A DNA stretch of 62,723 bases, from the NCBI GenBank assembly GCA_031292555.1, contig JARLGV010000041.1, positions 1 through 62,723 of the forward strand, in the 5' to 3' direction. Under the pieces are notes generated by a model, which saw only the letters and a program-made list of their open reading frames with translations, did no database searches and was not told the origin of the DNA. This stretch comes from Fimbriimonas sp. (GTDB lineage: Bacteria; Armatimonadota; Fimbriimonadia; Fimbriimonadales; Fimbriimonadaceae). Position numbers and translations under genes: made by a program. Shown here one piece after another: positions 13,831 to 22,752 of this stretch; position 1 is the first letter of the stretch; every line of letters begins with the position of its first letter.

Positions 13831-16506
13831 CTATTCCGCCCGGTGAGACACGTCTTCGGCATGCACCGAACCCAAATACTCCTTGCCGTCCACCTTCACC
13901 GTGATCTTGTAGTCGCCGGCAACCACCATTCGGCCGTCGAGTCGACCGCTCCAAATCACCTGGTTGAGGCCAGGATCGCCGGAGCCGGTGTATTCCTGTG
14001 TGCGCTCGCCCTTGATATCGGACACGATCACGGTGACGTCCTTGGCCGGCTTCTTGAGGTAGTACATGACCCTCGTTCCGGGCTGAGTGTTAGGCGCGAC
14101 ATAGTATCGGTCGCCTTCCCATTCGCCGCCACCGTTTCGTGGCATCAGAAGTACGTCCTGAGGAGTGGGGACGACAACGTCTTTCGCCATCGCGTCGCTG
14201 TCGAGTTGCTCCAATCCGCTCACATCGAGCGTCCAGATCGATCGTCCGTGCGTGCCGATGACGAGGTCCAGTTCACGCGGATGAACCAGCAGATCGTGGA
14301 CGGCCACGGTTGGGAACTTCGTGCGGAATCGGGTCCAGCTCTTGCCCGTGTCGAGGGAGATTCGCAGCGACATCTCAGATCCCAGATACAAGAGGTCGCG
14401 GTTCTTTTCGCCCTCGGTTACGACGTAAAGACTGTCGTTGTCCGGCAGGCTACCGGCAAGCGATTTCCATGTTTTCCCGTAATCCTCGGTGACGTAGAGG
14501 TACGGTTTGAAGTCGTTTTCGCGATGGCCGTCGAACGTTGCATAAGCGCGCCCTTCCGCCCACTTCGACGCAAGCACGCGGGAGCACCAGGTGTTCTTTG
14601 GCAGGCCGGGAATCGCGAGCGTGACGTTCGTCCATGTCGCCCCGCCGTTGCGCGTCACGCTGACTTGTCCGTCGTCGGTGCCAACCCAGATCAGCCCCTC
14701 GCTCATTGGCGATTCGCTGATCGTGATGATTGTGCAGTGAGTCTCTGCGCCGGTGTTTTCCGGAGTCACGCTTAGGTCGCCGGCGTGCTGCTTACTCGGG
14801 TCGTTGGTAGACAGATCCTTGGAAATCGGAACCCAGTGGTCGCCCCGATCCACCGTCTTGAACAGGATATTGCCGCCCATGTACAAGGTGCGGGGGTTAT
14901 GCGGGCTGATGATGAACGGGGTGCTCCAGTTGAAGCGAACCCGCTGACCCTGCAGGCGGGGACGAATCCCGCGGCTCTGACCGGTTGAAAGGTCGGTACG
15001 GCTGATCGATCCGCCCTGACTCTCGGAATATACGGTCGTCCAGTCGGTCGGGTCAACTTGACAGTGAAAGCCGTCACCGCCGCCCAGTCCATAAGAGTCG
15101 AAGAACGCGATCCCGCCGTGGCGAGTCTGGGTCGGGATGCCCCAACAGCTATTGTCCTGCAGCCCGCCATAGATCCAATAGGGCCTCCGCATATCGACGG
15201 CGACCGCATAGAATTGGCCGATCGGTAGCTGATTGAGCTGCTCCCAAGCGACACCTTTGTCGCGGGTCACGAAGGCGCCGCCGTCGTTGCCGTCCAGGAT
15301 GTGATTGTCGTCGAGCGGATCGATCCAAAAGGCATGATGATCGGGGTGGACCCGGATGTTCATCGTCCGGAACGTCTTGCCGGCATCGTTCGAAACCCAG
15401 AGGTTGTCGCCGAGGATGTAGAGCCGATTCTCATCGACGGGGTCCTGCTCCGGCATGCTGAAGTAGAATGGTCGGGGGTTCAGGAAATTGATTCGCTTCC
15501 AGCTTTCGCCGCCATCGGTGCTCTTGTAAGTGCCTCCCGCATAGTTCTTTACCTCACCTCCGTCGCTCGGGCGCTTTGCAGGGGGTTTCTCGGCCTCTTC
15601 GGCTTTGCGGTCCGGCTTGTACTCGAAAGTTCCGACGATGATCTTAGGGTTCTTGCGGAAGTAACTGAGCCCGATACGCCCAAAGTTCGTGTTGGGTAAG
15701 CCTTTGGTAATCCGGCGCCAGGTTCGTCCCGAGTCGGAGCTTTTGAACAGCCCGCTGCCGGAGCCGCCACTGATAAAGTCATACGGTTTGCGCATGCGCT
15801 GCCACATCGCGGCGAAAATTTCGCGGTTGTTGTCGGGGTTCATCTCTAGGTCGATGACACCGGTCTTGTCGTCGACGTAGAGGGCGTGATCCCAAGACTT
15901 TCCACCGTCGGTCGACTTGTATACGCCCCGCTCCGGATTGGAACCCCACAGGTGACCGAGGGCGCCGACATAGACCACATCCGGGTTCCTGGGATCAATG
16001 AGGATTTTGCCAATGTGCATGGAATCCTTGAGGCCCATGTTCTTCCACGTGACCCCGCCGTCGGTCGACTTGTAGACGCCGTCGCCCCAAGCGACCGAGT
16101 TGCGGGAGCTTGCCTCTCCGGTTCCGACCCAAACAATATCGGGGTTCGTGGCGCTGACCGCAACAGCCCCGATCGAGATGGATCCTTCACGCTCGAAGAC
16201 GGGCTTGAACGTGATTCCGCCATTCGTCGTCTTGAAAAGGCCTCCCGATGCGCTTGCCACATAGAAGATCCTTGGGTCCTTTTCGTACACCGCGATCCCC
16301 ATGATTCTCCCGCCCATATTGGTCGGTCCGAGTTGGCGAGGCGTCAGGTTCTTGAGCAACTGCCATGCCGGACCATCTGAACTGACGGTCTCCTGCGGGG
16401 GTGGCGTCGGCGGTTGAGTCGGGGCATCGTTTGCGCGTCTCCGGCCGCCTTGAGCAAGAGCGAGGGCAGGAACGACGACGAGGGCGAAAGCAAGTGTCTT
16501 ATTCAT
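13831..16506 (-). CDS. Secreted BNR/sortilin-like beta-propeller protein
   Basis: The 891-residue protein starts at 16506, where a signal peptide begins (MNKTLAFALVVVPALALAQ), followed by a proline-rich linker. Most of the chain is made of BNR/VPS10-type blades with Asp-box motifs such as STDGGVTW, STDGGKSW and SSDSGRTW. About 90 C-terminal residues (VMYYLKKPAKDVTV, VIWSGRLDGR) look like a separate beta-sandwich. Such large secreted WD40/YVTN/BNR-like proteins are common in environmental bacteria; their activity is usually unproven, so sialidase activity should not be assumed. It is immediately upstream of rsmG. Confidence 0.88.
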   Translation of the reverse strand: MNKTLAFALVVVPALALAQGGRRRANDAPTQPPTPPPQETVSSDGPAWQLLKNLTPRQLGPTNMGGRIMGIAVYEKDPRIFYVASASGGLFKTTNGGITFKPVFEREGSISIGAVAVSATNPDIVWVGTGEASSRNSVAWGDGVYKSTDGGVTWKNMGLKDSMHIGKILIDPRNPDVVYVGALGHLWGSNPERGVYKSTDGGKSWDHALYVDDKTGVIDLEMNPDNNREIFAAMWQRMRKPYDFISGGSGSGLFKSSDSGRTWRRITKGLPNTNFGRIGLSYFRKNPKIIVGTFEYKPDRKAEEAEKPPAKRPSDGGEVKNYAGGTYKSTDGGESWKRINFLNPRPFYFSMPEQDPVDENRLYILGDNLWVSNDAGKTFRTMNIRVHPDHHAFWIDPLDDNHILDGNDGGAFVTRDKGVAWEQLNQLPIGQFYAVAVDMRRPYWIYGGLQDNSCWGIPTQTRHGGIAFFDSYGLGGGDGFHCQVDPTDWTTVYSESQGGSISRTDLSTGQSRGIRPRLQGQRVRFNWSTPFIISPHNPRTLYMGGNILFKTVDRGDHWVPISKDLSTNDPSKQHAGDLSVTPENTGAETHCTIITISESPMSEGLIWVGTDDGQVSVTRNGGATWTNVTLAIPGLPKNTWCSRVLASKWAEGRAYATFDGHRENDFKPYLYVTEDYGKTWKSLAGSLPDNDSLYVVTEGEKNRDLLYLGSEMSLRISLDTGKSWTRFRTKFPTVAVHDLLVHPRELDLVIGTHGRSIWTLDVSGLEQLDSDAMAKDVVVPTPQDVLLMPRNGGGEWEGDRYYVAPNTQPGTRVMYYLKKPAKDVTVIVSDIKGERTQEYTGSGDPGLNQVIWSGRLDGRMVVAGDYKITVKVDGKEYLGSVHAEDVSHRAE

Positions 16507-16672
16507 CGGGCGAACGGAACCTAACCAAGAAAGGATGCTTCGCAACGTCATACCCGAAACCGTTGATCGCGAACCCTAAAGGATTCTAGGACGACGCTCC
16601 CGAGCCGGTCCCATACGGGCTTGAGCGAGTGAATTGAAAAGTGATAGCCTTCACTCGTCCGGGGGCCACGCC

Positions 16673-17308
16673 ATGAAAATCCACAAAATCGGCCATTGCT
16701 GCCTAGTTATTCAAGAAAGAGGAGTAAAGCTCCTCACCGATCCCGGAGCGTTTTCTACCGGGCAGAACGAAGTCACGGGAATCGATGCGGTGCTTGTGAC
16801 ACACGAGCACTTCGATCACATTCACATCGACTCGGTCAAGGCTATAGTCGACAAGAATCCGGAAGTTCGAATCATCACGAACACGGCGGTCGCAAAACTG
16901 CTTGAGGATGCCGGCCTTCCCTACGAATTGCTCGCCGACGGCGCAGCAACTCACGTTGGGGAGGTCTCGATCACCTCGGTGGAAGGGCCCCACGCATTGA
17001 TTCACAGGTCGGTTCCGAGAGTGCTCAACACGGGATTCGTCATCGGCGAGAGGCTCTTCTATCCCGGCGATGCGTTCCTCAACCCGTTCTGGCCGGTGGA
17101 GATCCTGGCTCTCCCGGTCGCCGGTCCCTGGATGAAGATATCGGAGGCGATCGAATACGCGGTGAAGCTCAAGGCTCAGGTGTGCTTTCCAGTTCACGAC
17201 GCTGTCATGGCTACTCCAAGCATGTTCCACGGCATGGTCAAGAGGCTCTTGGAGGTCGAGGGAATCGACTTTGTGCCGCTGGATGCCGGTCAAGAAGCAG
17301 AGTTCTGA
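16673..17308 (+). CDS. MBL-fold metal-dependent hydrolase (UlaG-like)
   Basis: The 211-residue product has the metallo-beta-lactamase fold signature THEHFDH (His44, His46, Asp48, His49). Further ligand positions are suggested by EGPHALIH near 106, FYPGDAF near 142, and FPVHDAV near 178. The short length and the start (MKIHKIGHCCLVI) fit the UlaG/YtnP-like branch of soluble hydrolases. It has a GGGGG tract before ATG 16673, which is preferred over an earlier in-frame start at 16634. Substrates in this group vary (lactones, phosphoesters), so only hydrolase activity is predicted. It stands alone, about 65 bp before an acyl-CoA dehydrogenase gene. Confidence 0.85.
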   Translation: MKIHKIGHCCLVIQERGVKLLTDPGAFSTGQNEVTGIDAVLVTHEHFDHIHIDSVKAIVDKNPEVRIITNTAVAKLLEDAGLPYELLADGAATHVGEVSITSVEGPHALIHRSVPRVLNTGFVIGERLFYPGDAFLNPFWPVEILALPVAGPWMKISEAIEYAVKLKAQVCFPVHDAVMATPSMFHGMVKRLLEVEGIDFVPLDAGQEAEF

Positions 17309-17361
17309 CGGTCACGATCAGCTTCGGTGGGCCATTAGCCGTGGGGCGTCAAGTCACGCGG

Positions 17362-17373
17362 TACGCTTAGAAT
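17362..17373 (+). promoter_or_regulatory. Candidate leaderless -10 element (TACGCT-N6-ATG)
   Basis: TACGCT at 17362-17367 lies six bases before the acyl-CoA dehydrogenase ATG, and no ribosome-binding site is visible. It fits the pattern seen at other starts. Confidence 0.4.
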
Positions 17374-18570
17374 ATGGATTTCGCATTGACCTCCGAACAT
17401 GAGCTTATTCGGGAGATGGCCTACAAATTTGGCCGGCAGGAGGTGTTGCCCGGCATCCAAGAGCGGGATCGGGAGGCCAAGTCCGACCGCAAAATGCTCG
17501 ACAAGATGGGCGAGGCGGGGATCCTCAGCGTAAGCATTCCGCAGCAGTATGGCGGCAGCGGAACGGACTATATCTCGCTTGGTTTGGTCTGCGAAGAACT
17601 CGAGCGGGCTGACACGAGCGCGCGCGTCGTGATGAGCGTCCATAGCGGTTTGCACAGCCTGACGCTTCTTCAATGGGGCACCGAAGAGCAGAAGCGACGA
17701 TGGCTGCCCAAACTGGCAAGCGGCGAGAGGATTGGCGCATTCGGATTGACCGAGCCAAACGCCGGGTCAGATGCGGTCAACATCAAGACGACGGCACGAA
17801 AGGACGGAGACAGCTACGTACTGAACGGCGAGAAAACCTGGATCTCGCTGGCGGACTATGCCGATCAGTTTCTCGTCGTCACGAGGCTTGCGTCCGCTGG
17901 CGACAGGGCCAACTACGCAGCCTTTATCGTCGATCGCAATCTGCCGGGCTTCCATAGCAAGCCGATTCACGGCAAGCTCGGCGTTCGAGCCGGGAATACC
18001 GGTCAGATCTTCTTCGATGATGTGCGGGTTGGTGCAGACTGCCTGATCGGCGACGAAGGAGACGGATTCAAGATCGCGATGTCCGCATTGGATCACGGCC
18101 GGTATACGGTCGCTTCGGGCGCGGTCGGGATCGTCGTTGCCTGTCTCGATGCCTGCGATGCCTATGCCACCCAACGGAAAGTTCAGGGCGAGGAGATCGG
18201 GAAGAAGCAGCTTGTGCAGCAGATGATCGCCAACATGGTTGCCGGTCGTGACATCGGTCGACTTCTCTATTACCAGGTCGGCTGGATGAAGAATGTCGGA
18301 TTGCGCCATACGAGAGAGGTCAGCATGGCCAAATGGCAGAACTGCGCGAATGCGTTCAAAGCAGCGAACGATGCAGTGGAGATTCACGGCGCCTACGGGT
18401 ACTGCGACGAGTTTCCGGTGGAGCGGTATCTCAGGAATTCGCGAGGAGCGATCATTTACGAGGGGACCCATGAGATCCACACGCTCGTCCAGGCAGAGTA
18501 TGAGTTGGGTTACCGGGCGGACAAGCCACTCAAGAGGACGCTCCCGATCTGGAACGACTCCTCAAGATAG
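17374..18570 (+). CDS. Acyl-CoA dehydrogenase
   Basis: The 398-residue protein is of standard length for the family. FAD/substrate-binding signatures are visible: FGLTEPNAGSDA near residue 127 and EKTWISLADYAD near 152. The catalytic base is Glu363 in IYEGTHEIH, the position used by short- and medium-chain and glutaryl-CoA enzymes. It oxidises an acyl-CoA to the 2-enoyl-CoA and passes electrons to electron-transfer flavoprotein. The chain-length preference cannot be decided from sequence alone. It is convergent with the alcohol dehydrogenase gene, with 8 bp between stops, and no other beta-oxidation genes are adjacent. Confidence 0.93.
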   Translation: MDFALTSEHELIREMAYKFGRQEVLPGIQERDREAKSDRKMLDKMGEAGILSVSIPQQYGGSGTDYISLGLVCEELERADTSARVVMSVHSGLHSLTLLQWGTEEQKRRWLPKLASGERIGAFGLTEPNAGSDAVNIKTTARKDGDSYVLNGEKTWISLADYADQFLVVTRLASAGDRANYAAFIVDRNLPGFHSKPIHGKLGVRAGNTGQIFFDDVRVGADCLIGDEGDGFKIAMSALDHGRYTVASGAVGIVVACLDACDAYATQRKVQGEEIGKKQLVQQMIANMVAGRDIGRLLYYQVGWMKNVGLRHTREVSMAKWQNCANAFKAANDAVEIHGAYGYCDEFPVERYLRNSRGAIIYEGTHEIHTLVQAEYELGYRADKPLKRTLPIWNDSSR

Positions 18571-18578
18571 ACGAGCGG

Positions 18579-19679
18579 CTAGAAGACGACTACGCCTCGG
18601 GATACGCTTCCCGCAAGCATGTCGGCATACGCGTCATTGATCTCTTCGAGACGATAGCGCCGGGTGACGAGGCGGTCCAAGTCCAGCTTGCCGTCAAGAT
18701 ATAGGTCTGCAAATCGAGGGAAGTCTCTTGCCGGGTCGGCGGTTCCGTAGTAGGAACCCATGACGGTCTTCTCTTGGCGGGTCAGCACGGCGCCGGGAAG
18801 GTTTGTGGAACTGCCCATCGGGGCGATGCCGGCGAATACGATGCTTCCTCCGGGCCGGGTAGCCTCGAGGCACATCTCCTGAACGGCCGGGATTCCAACC
18901 GCCTCGAATACGTAGTCGGCGCCCCGACCCTCCGTCATCTCCCGGATGGTCTCAACGACCGCATTGTCCGACCGGACTCCGTCCGTGGCGCCAAAGGCAT
19001 AGGCGGTCTCCAGCTTTGCCTCGGAGCGATCGACGGCAATGATCTGCTTTGCTCCGGCGAGCTTTGCGCCCATGACGATACTCAAGCCGACTCCTCCAAC
19101 GCCAAAGACGGCCACGCGGGACCCGGCCGTGACCTTGGCAGTGTTCAGAACCGCTCCCACGCCTGTTGTCACCGCACAACCGATCAATGCGGCGACTTCG
19201 AGCGGGACGGCTTTCGGAAGAGGAACGCAGCACGGCTCCGGCACTACCGCTCGGTCGGCAAAACACGCGAGCGCGCTGAAGTGATAGACGGGTTGCCCGT
19301 TCAGGGACAGGCGGGTGGTCCCGTCCATCATCGTGCCCGCCCAGATGGGCGCCAGATAGGCGGAGCAGAGGCTATGGCGGTCGTTCAGGCAATAGAAACA
19401 GTGGCCGCAACTGGGAGCCCAGTTCAGGGCCACGTGATCACCAGTAGCGACTCGTGAAACGCCCTCACCGACGGCCTCGACGATCCCGGCTCCCTCATGT
19501 CCGGGCACAACCGGCATCGGATGGCTGGTAGCCCCCGATACGATATGCCAATCGCTGTGGCACACTCCGGTCGCTGCGATGCGGACGAGGACCTCTCCCG
19601 GTCCCGGATCGGCGAGATCCAGTTGTTCTACGGAGAACCTCTCGTGGGGGCCTCGGAGCAGAGCCGCTTGAATCTTCAT
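18579..19679 (-). CDS. Zinc-dependent alcohol dehydrogenase (class III-like MDR)
   Basis: The 366-residue protein has the catalytic zinc ligands Cys40 (GVCHSDW), His61 (PGHEGAG) and Cys168 (LIGCAVTTG). The structural zinc cluster is Cys91, Cys94, Cys97 and Cys105. The NAD-binding motif is GVGGVG at 193-198. This layout is that of medium-chain alcohol dehydrogenases near the class III/NDMA-dependent branch, which oxidise alcohols or formaldehyde adducts. The exact substrate is not shown. It is transcribed toward the acyl-CoA dehydrogenase and away from the histidine kinase gene. Confidence 0.93.
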   Translation of the reverse strand: MKIQAALLRGPHERFSVEQLDLADPGPGEVLVRIAATGVCHSDWHIVSGATSHPMPVVPGHEGAGIVEAVGEGVSRVATGDHVALNWAPSCGHCFYCLNDRHSLCSAYLAPIWAGTMMDGTTRLSLNGQPVYHFSALACFADRAVVPEPCCVPLPKAVPLEVAALIGCAVTTGVGAVLNTAKVTAGSRVAVFGVGGVGLSIVMGAKLAGAKQIIAVDRSEAKLETAYAFGATDGVRSDNAVVETIREMTEGRGADYVFEAVGIPAVQEMCLEATRPGGSIVFAGIAPMGSSTNLPGAVLTRQEKTVMGSYYGTADPARDFPRFADLYLDGKLDLDRLVTRRYRLEEINDAYADMLAGSVSRGVVVF

Positions 19680-19807
19680 CGATGACGAGATTACCGTCTG
19701 CCAGGTCTCCGAACCGGCGTAGGGTCAGGAGCGCCAAGTATCTCTAGGCGTCCGACATAGGTAGGAATGTCTATGGGCCTGACAGGGATGGGGGTATCTA
19801 GACAGGC

Positions 19808-19813
19808 TATAAT
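19808..19813 (+). promoter_or_regulatory. Possible -10 box upstream of the histidine kinase
   Basis: A perfect TATAAT lies 77 bp before the kinase start. No good -35 is found at 16-18 bp, so this is weak. Confidence 0.3.
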
Positions 19814-19890
19814 ATCTAATCGGTTAAGCAGATACAAGAATCCTACAGGTTTGGATGGCGCGTAGTACATGACGACCGAGAGAAGCTCCG

Positions 19891-22038
19891 ATGGACTATA
19901 GTTGGACACCGGGCGCGATCTTGCCATTCACATCGGCCTTCTGTGCAATGATCGCGATGACGATCGCACTGCGGACCAAGGCTGCCGCTGCCACAAAGCC
20001 GTTTCTCGTCATTCAGCTGTGTGCCTTTGTTTGGTGCTTCTTCTACGGCATCGAACTCTGTGCGAACCGATTGAGCGATGCCCTCCTCTGGGCGAACATC
20101 GAGTACCTGGGGATTACGTTCATCTCTCCGGCGTGCGCGCTCTTCGCGTTGGTTTACAGCAACCGCATGCGGCGCCCATCCTTTGTCGGTTGGATTGTCT
20201 TGGCGATCCAGCCGGCGGTGATTTTGCCCCTGGTTTGGCTCAATCCAGACGGAGCGATGCGCCAGAACGTTCGGATGGTCCAATCGGGCGGCCACTACCT
20301 GCTCGGCTTCGATCCGGGACCTGCCTACTACGTGAACGTAGGTCTCTCCCACGCCCTCCTGCTCTATGCTTGGGGGACATTCCTCTATCTCGCCCTACAG
20401 AGGAGCAATGCGTTTCGCAAGCAAGCGAGGATGATCTTCCTGGCGTTTGTGTTTCCGGTCTTAGGGAATATCGTTTACCGGTCGGGATTCGACCCAGTTA
20501 AGTTCTACGATCTCACGCCCGCGATGTTCTCGGTCTGCGGAGTCATCGTCACCTACAGCCTCTACAGGTTGTCGTTCTTGGATCTTGCCCCGATCGCTCG
20601 CGGAACTGCGGTGGAGCAGATGATCGATCCGATCATCGTGATGAACGGCCGCGGTCGTCTCATCGACTGTAACCGGGCCGCTTCGGCGATTCTCGAATTG
20701 GAGCCGGAGTATTTGATCGGCCAGGACGCCCTGAAGCTTCTGCAGGCGGCAGGAAGGCTCTCTGACGCCAGGGCGGGCACCGGAGCGCTTTACCATTTTC
20801 GAGGGAGAGTCTTTGCGATCAAGCGATCGCCGCTTAACGATCCGTACCGCGGCGAGATAGGTCAGATCGTCCAGCTCTCCGATCTGACGGAGCGGTTGGA
20901 ACTGGAGCGGTCGCTTCAACACGCCAAAGACCAAGCCGATGCGGCCAATCGTGCCAAATCGAATTTCCTTGCCAACATGAGCCATGAGATCCGCACTCCG
21001 ATGAATGGCGTGATCGGCTTGGCGGACCTCCTTGTCGGCACCGGGCTAAGCGGCGATCAACGGGAGTTCGTCGCGGCGATTCAGAGCTGTTCGAGGTCGC
21101 TGATGCACATCATCGACGAGATACTCGACTTCAGCAAGATCGAAGCAGGCAAGATGATCCTCAGTCCCGAGCCAGTGGATCTGATCTCGCTAGTGAGAGA
21201 CGTCACGATCGCTCACCGCGTCATCGCCGAAGGCAAAGGGCTCACGTTTGTCCTATCGACACCGGAGGCGGATGCCCTGCCCGTCCTGGCCGACCCATCG
21301 GCATTGCGTCAGATCCTCAATAATATCGTCGGCAATGCCACCAAGTTCACTGCCACTGGTTCAGTATCAGTCCGTCTGGAAGTCGGTAGCGGAGAGCCAT
21401 GCCGGTACCGGATCGAGGTCGAGGACACAGGGGTTGGAATTCCCATCGATAAGCAGGCACAAGTGTTCGATCGGTTCAGCCAGGCGGACGAGTCGACGAC
21501 CCGTGAGTTCGGCGGCACGGGCCTGGGCCTGACGATTACCAAGCAACTCGTCCTATTGATGGGAGGCGAGGTTCTGCTTGAGAGCAAACAAGGTATCGGA
21601 AGCTGCTTCCGAATCGAACTGCCCTTGGCGAAGGCGACGCTTCCGGAAGCTCCGACCTTCAGTGACGGACCGTTGCATTTGCGGGTCCTCCTGGCGGAGG
21701 ACAATCTCGTGAACACGATGGTGATTCAACACCAGCTAGAGCAGTTGGGTTGTGAAGTGACTCACCGTGCCGACGGCCGGGCAACCGTCGCCGCCTTCCA
21801 AGAAGGGCGATATGACGTGGTTCTGCTCGACGTGCAGATGCCGGTAATGGGCGGAATCGAGGCCTGCAGGCAGATACGGCAATCTAGCCATCAACGCGTG
21901 CCCGTAGTCGCCCTGACCGCCAATGCCTTGGAGCTAGAGCGGGAAAAGTGTTTGGAGGTCGGAATGGATGCCTTTCTGACCAAGCCGACCACCCTCAAAA
22001 TGTTGCGCGAGACGCTACAGCGATTCGTCCGCGTCTAG
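19891..22038 (+). CDS. Hybrid sensor histidine kinase with 7TM N-terminus, PAS, kinase and receiver domains
   Basis: The 715-residue protein opens with about seven hydrophobic segments (residues ~8-230), matching the 7TM histidine-kinase N-terminal sensor type. A PAS-like domain (~245-340, VMNGRGRLIDCN) follows. The HisKA H-box NMSHEIRTPMNG carries the phosphorylated His365. The ATP-binding N, G1 and G2 boxes are visible (NNIVGNATKF, EDTGVGIP, GGTGLGLTI). The C-terminal receiver domain has acceptor Asp647 in VLLDVQMPVMGG. It likely senses a membrane or small-molecule signal and passes phosphate to an unlinked partner. No response regulator with a DNA-binding domain is nearby. GAGAGAAG before the ATG may serve as the ribosome-binding site. 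Confidence 0.93.
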   Translation: MDYSWTPGAILPFTSAFCAMIAMTIALRTKAAAATKPFLVIQLCAFVWCFFYGIELCANRLSDALLWANIEYLGITFISPACALFALVYSNRMRRPSFVGWIVLAIQPAVILPLVWLNPDGAMRQNVRMVQSGGHYLLGFDPGPAYYVNVGLSHALLLYAWGTFLYLALQRSNAFRKQARMIFLAFVFPVLGNIVYRSGFDPVKFYDLTPAMFSVCGVIVTYSLYRLSFLDLAPIARGTAVEQMIDPIIVMNGRGRLIDCNRAASAILELEPEYLIGQDALKLLQAAGRLSDARAGTGALYHFRGRVFAIKRSPLNDPYRGEIGQIVQLSDLTERLELERSLQHAKDQADAANRAKSNFLANMSHEIRTPMNGVIGLADLLVGTGLSGDQREFVAAIQSCSRSLMHIIDEILDFSKIEAGKMILSPEPVDLISLVRDVTIAHRVIAEGKGLTFVLSTPEADALPVLADPSALRQILNNIVGNATKFTATGSVSVRLEVGSGEPCRYRIEVEDTGVGIPIDKQAQVFDRFSQADESTTREFGGTGLGLTITKQLVLLMGGEVLLESKQGIGSCFRIELPLAKATLPEAPTFSDGPLHLRVLLAEDNLVNTMVIQHQLEQLGCEVTHRADGRATVAAFQEGRYDVVLLDVQMPVMGGIEACRQIRQSSHQRVPVVALTANALELEREKCLEVGMDAFLTKPTTLKMLRETLQRFVRV

Positions 22039-22688
22039 AGCGCTTTGCCTTTCAGCGTGGCATCGACTGAACCGGGGCCTGCGATCGGAACCACCCAGTT
22101 CTTGACCTTGACTTCAAACTTGACTACCCGTCCGACCCTGGACAACCACCAGTTACCCTCGCCGGTTGCGCCGTCGGCGCCGTCTTCCTTGTATTTCATT
22201 GCCAATATGATCGTCTGGACGCCATCGACCAATTCGGTCTTTGTTGCCTCAAAGTCATAGTTGATCTTGACCCCGGCGCCGTCTGGCTTGGAGACGTAGC
22301 TCCATTTATCTCCTGGCGAAACCGGCTTCTCGGGATAGACAAAGACGATCGGAGAGAGCATGCGCCGATAGGAGTCGTCCGAGCCGTCGTCCAGTTTGAG
22401 GATTTCGCCCCGTGGGCCAGTAACGGCATCCCACGCCGGGATCTCTTGTCCCTCCTGTTCGTCGACGGTCATGTGATCCCAGACGAAGGTCACGACCGTC
22501 TTCTTGTCGTCGCTGGACTTCTGTTGCCGGCTAAACTGAAAGGTGGCGTGGTGTTCCTGCCCCTCAGCCTGGGCATCGACCGTGACACCCCACGAAAGCT
22601 TCACTTTGGGGTCGAGAACGACGTTCAGATTCCATGCGTCCGAGTCCTTTTGGACGGCGATTGCGAATGCGATAAGCGGTATCAACAT
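22035..22688 (-). CDS. Secreted protein of unknown function, paralogue of 56751-57446
   Basis: The product has 217 residues, with a short hydrophobic N-terminus (MLIPLIAFAIAVQ) that suggests export. The rest is predicted beta-rich. A C-terminal region (SPGDKWSY, INYDFEATKTELVDG, NWWLSRVGRVVKFEVKVKNW) matches the corresponding part of the protein at 56751-57446 (AGDTWSY, CSYTFVGEEKVG, TVWLSKTDF). The two are therefore paralogues of one uncharacterised secreted family. Its stop overlaps the stop of the histidine kinase, both TAGs lying in one CTAG. No function can be assigned. Confidence 0.75.
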   Translation of the reverse strand: MLIPLIAFAIAVQKDSDAWNLNVVLDPKVKLSWGVTVDAQAEGQEHHATFQFSRQQKSSDDKKTVVTFVWDHMTVDEQEGQEIPAWDAVTGPRGEILKLDDGSDDSYRRMLSPIVFVYPEKPVSPGDKWSYVSKPDGAGVKINYDFEATKTELVDGVQTIILAMKYKEDGADGATGEGNWWLSRVGRVVKFEVKVKNWVVPIAGPGSVDATLKGKAL

Positions 22689-22752
22689 ATGTTCTTTGCG
22701 GGTCCTCGTTTGACGAACGCAGGTCGCCTCTACGGCGTTGCGGCCTTTGCTG

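Noticed and set aside
13831-16506. Sialidase
   Set aside because: Asp-box repeats alone do not show sialidase activity and the catalytic arginine triad and nucleophile could not be identified.
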